A program made the position numbers and the translations under genes. From Alphaproteobacteria bacterium (GTDB lineage: Bacteria > Pseudomonadota > Alphaproteobacteria > Thalassobaculales > Thalassobaculaceae), in assembly GCA_024742275.1 (NCBI GenBank), contig JANSYS010000006.1:124001-188000 (forward strand): DNA of 64,000 nucleotides, written 5' to 3'. This document shows positions 62,050 to 64,000 of this stretch, piece after piece. The number at the start of each line of letters is the position of its first letter. Within the stretch, counting starts at the first letter, position 1. The notes beneath the pieces are model-generated. The model was not told the DNA's origin. It made no database searches and was given only the letters and a program-made list of their open reading frames with translations.

Positions 62050-62789
62050 TGCTGGTTCCGCTGCAAATTCAATGGAGAGACCCGGCCAATTTGGGATCGC
62101 TAGATTCCGCCGGTTCTTGTCGATGCGATGATGGCTGCGAGTACGTCCTTAAGGACACGAGTGACCACCCGCTCATGCCCCACTCTGAATGGTTCTGCAC
62201 AAAGTTGGCAGAAGCCGTCGGTATAGCATGCCCTCCCTGCGCTGTTATCAGGGACGAATCTGGGGTGTTCTTGTTTGGTTCTAGGTGGGAAGGCGGTATA
62301 AGTAGCGAGAAATGGTGGGAGCTTCTATATGCCGGAGAAATTGATCCGGATATTATATATCCAGTTTTGTCCCGTGTTTTGGCATTCGATCTATTTGTTC
62401 ACAATGATGATCGCCATTTGAATAATTTTCTTACCAGGGAAAGTAGAAACAGCTATTCACTTTTGGCATTTGATTTTTCTAGCTCTTGGGCGATTCATAG
62501 AATACCTCCACTTGATTTACCGCTTCAAAAAGAGGCACTCACTTTGCGTGCCCATAGAAAAATGAAAAATATGTTCGGTGATTTTTTAGACATAGATTGC
62601 GTAAACGAGACAATTGATAGAATTTCAGATGTTTCTTCTGTAACTATACAGAATATTATTAACCAACATCCGCGTGAATGGTTGTCCGCCGCAGAAGAGA
62701 GTGATATTCTTTCTTGGTGGGATTCCGATCTACGGGCTAACCGGCTTGACGGAATCCGTGAGGGTATAGGCAATGGCTCGCTCCTTTGA
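62049..62789 (+). CDS. HipA-like kinase domain protein
   Basis: A 246-residue HipA-like kinase. A likely ATP-binding Lys is in EYVLKDTS near residue 35. The catalytic loop is VHNDDRHLNNFL and the metal motif LLAFDFS, a DFS variant of DFG. HipA kinases phosphorylate targets such as glutamyl-tRNA synthetase and act as toxins or defence effectors; no target can be told here. GTG 62049 is joined to the preceding TAG. The gene is strongly AT-rich (35% G+C in one hand-counted line at 62401) and overlaps the DUF3037 gene by 17 bases. Toxicity is inference. Confidence 0.75.
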   Translation: MLVPLQIQWRDPANLGSLDSAGSCRCDDGCEYVLKDTSDHPLMPHSEWFCTKLAEAVGIACPPCAVIRDESGVFLFGSRWEGGISSEKWWELLYAGEIDPDIIYPVLSRVLAFDLFVHNDDRHLNNFLTRESRNSYSLLAFDFSSSWAIHRIPPLDLPLQKEALTLRAHRKMKNMFGDFLDIDCVNETIDRISDVSSVTIQNIINQHPREWLSAAEESDILSWWDSDLRANRLDGIREGIGNGSLL

Positions 62790-63603
62790 TTATGTGATCC
62801 TTATGGCGATCCCGAACCCACGCCGGGGCGAGCGGGTAAATGTGGGTGTTGCTGTGTTTCTCGATGACCGGGTCGATATCAGGCTACCGCAAGCATCTTT
62901 TAAAATAAGAGCACTCACCGGGAAAAATTGGGATGATCGGATAGAAAGTGCAGAGGCTGCTCTTCAAGAATCTTTTAGGCCTGGAGTTCCTGCTGCTGAA
63001 ATTTTAGCTTCTTTTGATATGGTCGAGCAGTTGCTCGTTCCTTCAAAAATTGGTTATTTGGTTGCAAATAGTGCGGAGCAGTATGAAGAGAGGGTTGATC
63101 AGATTCTGCAATCTCTTGTAGCGCTGCCTAAGAAAGAGCGTTCTACTCAAAAATCAAGAATTAATACGGAAATCGCTGCTGAATTCAGAAGGGTGAAAAT
63201 TCTGGCTCGCGGAAATGAAACTATCGAAGACCACAAAGTGGTTAGAAATTTTGTTATCGATAGCAAAGAAGGGCTGGCTGCAGATTTTGCTTTAAGAAAC
63301 GGGAAGTTTCATGTGGCGAGTACGTTGGATTTAAGAAAGCAAACCGCTGGACTCGGTGAGGCTGCTCTCAAGTCAATTGTTTTGGATAAGGCGAAAAAGA
63401 GATTTTCTGATAAAGCTTTGACTATTGGCGTATATGCTATTGATCAAAATATGAGAGATGAGTTTCGAGCTCACATAGAATTACTTGGAGACTACTCAAA
63501 TGAGTTGTACGATTGGACTGATTCGATGAGCCGATCACGGCTTCAGAAGCGGGTCTATGATGCACTAACCCCATCCTACGGTGGGAAATTGACATTGACG
63601 TGA
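62773..63603 (+). CDS. DUF3037-family partner of the HipA-like kinase
   Basis: A 276-residue protein. The first 45 residues (FDYVILMAIPNPRRGERVNVGVAVF) match the DUF3037 family, whose members often follow a HipA-like kinase gene. The remainder is helical and charged, with an unassigned C-terminal part that makes it longer than typical single-domain DUF3037 proteins. The ATG overlaps the kinase gene by 17 bases, so the pair is translated together and may form an antitoxin-toxin or effector-regulator pair. The gene is AT-rich like the kinase. Function is unknown. Confidence 0.75.
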   Translation: MARSFDYVILMAIPNPRRGERVNVGVAVFLDDRVDIRLPQASFKIRALTGKNWDDRIESAEAALQESFRPGVPAAEILASFDMVEQLLVPSKIGYLVANSAEQYEERVDQILQSLVALPKKERSTQKSRINTEIAAEFRRVKILARGNETIEDHKVVRNFVIDSKEGLAADFALRNGKFHVASTLDLRKQTAGLGEAALKSIVLDKAKKRFSDKALTIGVYAIDQNMRDEFRAHIELLGDYSNELYDWTDSMSRSRLQKRVYDALTPSYGGKLTLT

Positions 63604-63918
63604 ACTGCTGGACGCTAAGCATACAAGTTCAAACGTCAGGGGTGGAGCAAGTTGCCCCTCCTGAAGCGCGTATAACTCATCTGACCATACCGACAAGTTG
63701 TGGCTAACGGGATGCGTCGCAGCCTAGTAGAGGCTACGGTCCAGAAACAGCGACAGCGCGGCACGAACAATAACGGTTAGTCCAAAACATCAAACTGACG
63801 CACCATCCATCGCTTGATGTCCCCAACCGACGCGGTATATCCGCTCCTGCGAGGCCACGTCCTCCCCCGCCAAGGGTAGAAGTCCGGGACGGCCCGGCGC
63901 GCCACCGAGGAGGTCGCC
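63604..63918. other. 315-base gene-free spacer before sugE
   Basis: No convincing ORF or tRNA was found. Several small inverted repeats are visible: AGCCT (63721-63725) / AGGCT (63731-63735), and ACATCAA (63787-63793) / TTGATGT (63814-63820). It marks the right edge of the AT-rich island; no flanking direct repeat or attachment site was found. Base composition returns to about the host value near 63850. Confidence 0.5.
63884..63897 (+). promoter_or_regulatory. ACGG-loop hairpin before sugE, possible guanidine-II-like element
   Basis: CCGGG (63884-63888), loop ACGG, CCCGG (63893-63897): a perfect 5-pair hairpin with an ACGR loop, as in mini-ykkC (guanidine-II) riboswitches, ending 9 bases before the sugE ribosome site. 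That class needs two such hairpins; upstream only GAGG/CCTC around CCACGT (63851-63864) is visible, with ACGT rather than ACGR. SugE genes commonly carry guanidine riboswitches. Confidence 0.35.
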
Positions 63919-64000
63919 ATGCCGTGGGTCGTTCTTGTCGTCGCCGGTCTGTTCGAGGTCGTCTGGGCGGTCGCGATGAAACAGTCGGCGGGGTTCACCC
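63919..64000 (+). CDS. SugE/Gdx small multidrug resistance transporter (3' end beyond window)
   Basis: The first 27 codons are present and run off the right edge. MPWVVLVVAGLFEVVWA is the first helix of an SMR protein, with the conserved Glu at position 13 that binds the cation or guanidinium, followed by MKQSAGFT, typical of the guanidinium-exporting Gdx/SugE branch. A GAGGAGG site at 63907-63913 precedes the ATG. A hairpin resembling half a guanidine-II riboswitch lies upstream. Confidence 0.85.
   Translation, partial: MPWVVLVVAGLFEVVWAVAMKQSAGFT

Noticed and set aside
63604-63918. tRNA gene or attachment site at the island's right border
   Set aside because: No cloverleaf with a 7-pair acceptor stem was found, and no repeat matching the left border (near 61630) was seen.
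63777-63998. 73-codon minus-strand ORF at the right edge
   Set aside because: It is antisense to the SugE start and its leader, with no recognisable protein features.

Overview
This 64 kb window is chromosomal DNA from a GC-rich alphaproteobacterium. The gene order ruvC-ruvA-ruvB-ybgC-tolQRAB-pal-cpoB-tilS-ftsH-folP-glmM, together with the YebC, DUF2842, DUF1285 and MoxR/DUF58/DUF4159 genes, points to a Rhodospirillales-type organism. A glucosylglycerol (compatible solute) gene set and a sulfite-oxidation operon suggest a marine or halotolerant, sulfur-compound-using lifestyle; this is inference from gene content, not a taxonomic assignment. I saw no rRNA or tRNA gene.

Layout. 1-2.2 kb: the end of a PDC/Cache-type sensor protein followed closely by a methyl-accepting chemotaxis protein. 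2.4-18.3 kb: housekeeping genes on the + strand: yebC, the Holliday-junction operon ruvCAB, ybgC, the Tol-Pal envelope system, tilS, ftsH, folP, glmM and thiD. 18.4-24.4 kb: gpsA, a HAD phosphatase and a GgpS-type synthase as an overlapping minus-strand operon, with a divergent GghA-like GH13 hydrolase. Together they would make glycerol-3-phosphate, glycosylate it, dephosphorylate the product, and recycle it. 24.4-34.5 kb: cell-surface and secretion genes: a very large sulfotransferase/coiled-coil/double-GT2 fusion, a small orphan protein with a good promoter, a type I secretion ABC exporter and adaptor, and the first two pseudaminic-acid enzymes (pseC, pseB).

34.5-37.4 kb holds a DUF2842 membrane protein and a divergent MFS transporter; between them lie three 9-base repeats at an exact 11-base period. 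36.4-44 kb is a minus-strand sulfur operon: TSUP exporter, TIGR02186 protein, universal stress protein and a SoeABC-like sulfite dehydrogenase, preceded by a rhodanese. 44-51 kb is mixed: hutI, an orphan NitT/TauT-type ATPase, a GST, an unknown 346-aa protein, a PilZ protein, pirin, wrbA and a divergent LysR regulator. 51-58.2 kb is the moxR-DUF58-BatA/DUF4159-membrane protein operon. 58.3-61.6 kb is DUF1285, a CoA-type NUDIX hydrolase, a CCA-adding enzyme and a FAH-family protein in a tight + strand series.

61.7-63.6 kb is different from everything else: strikingly AT-rich (one hand-counted 60-base line is 35% G+C, against 75% for one in the neighbouring CCA gene) and carrying four overlapping ORFs: a 55-aa protein, a 49-aa protein, a HipA-like kinase and a DUF3037-family protein. 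This looks like a horizontally acquired cassette and is the best candidate for an uncharacterised system here. The window ends in the first codons of a SugE/Gdx small multidrug resistance gene.
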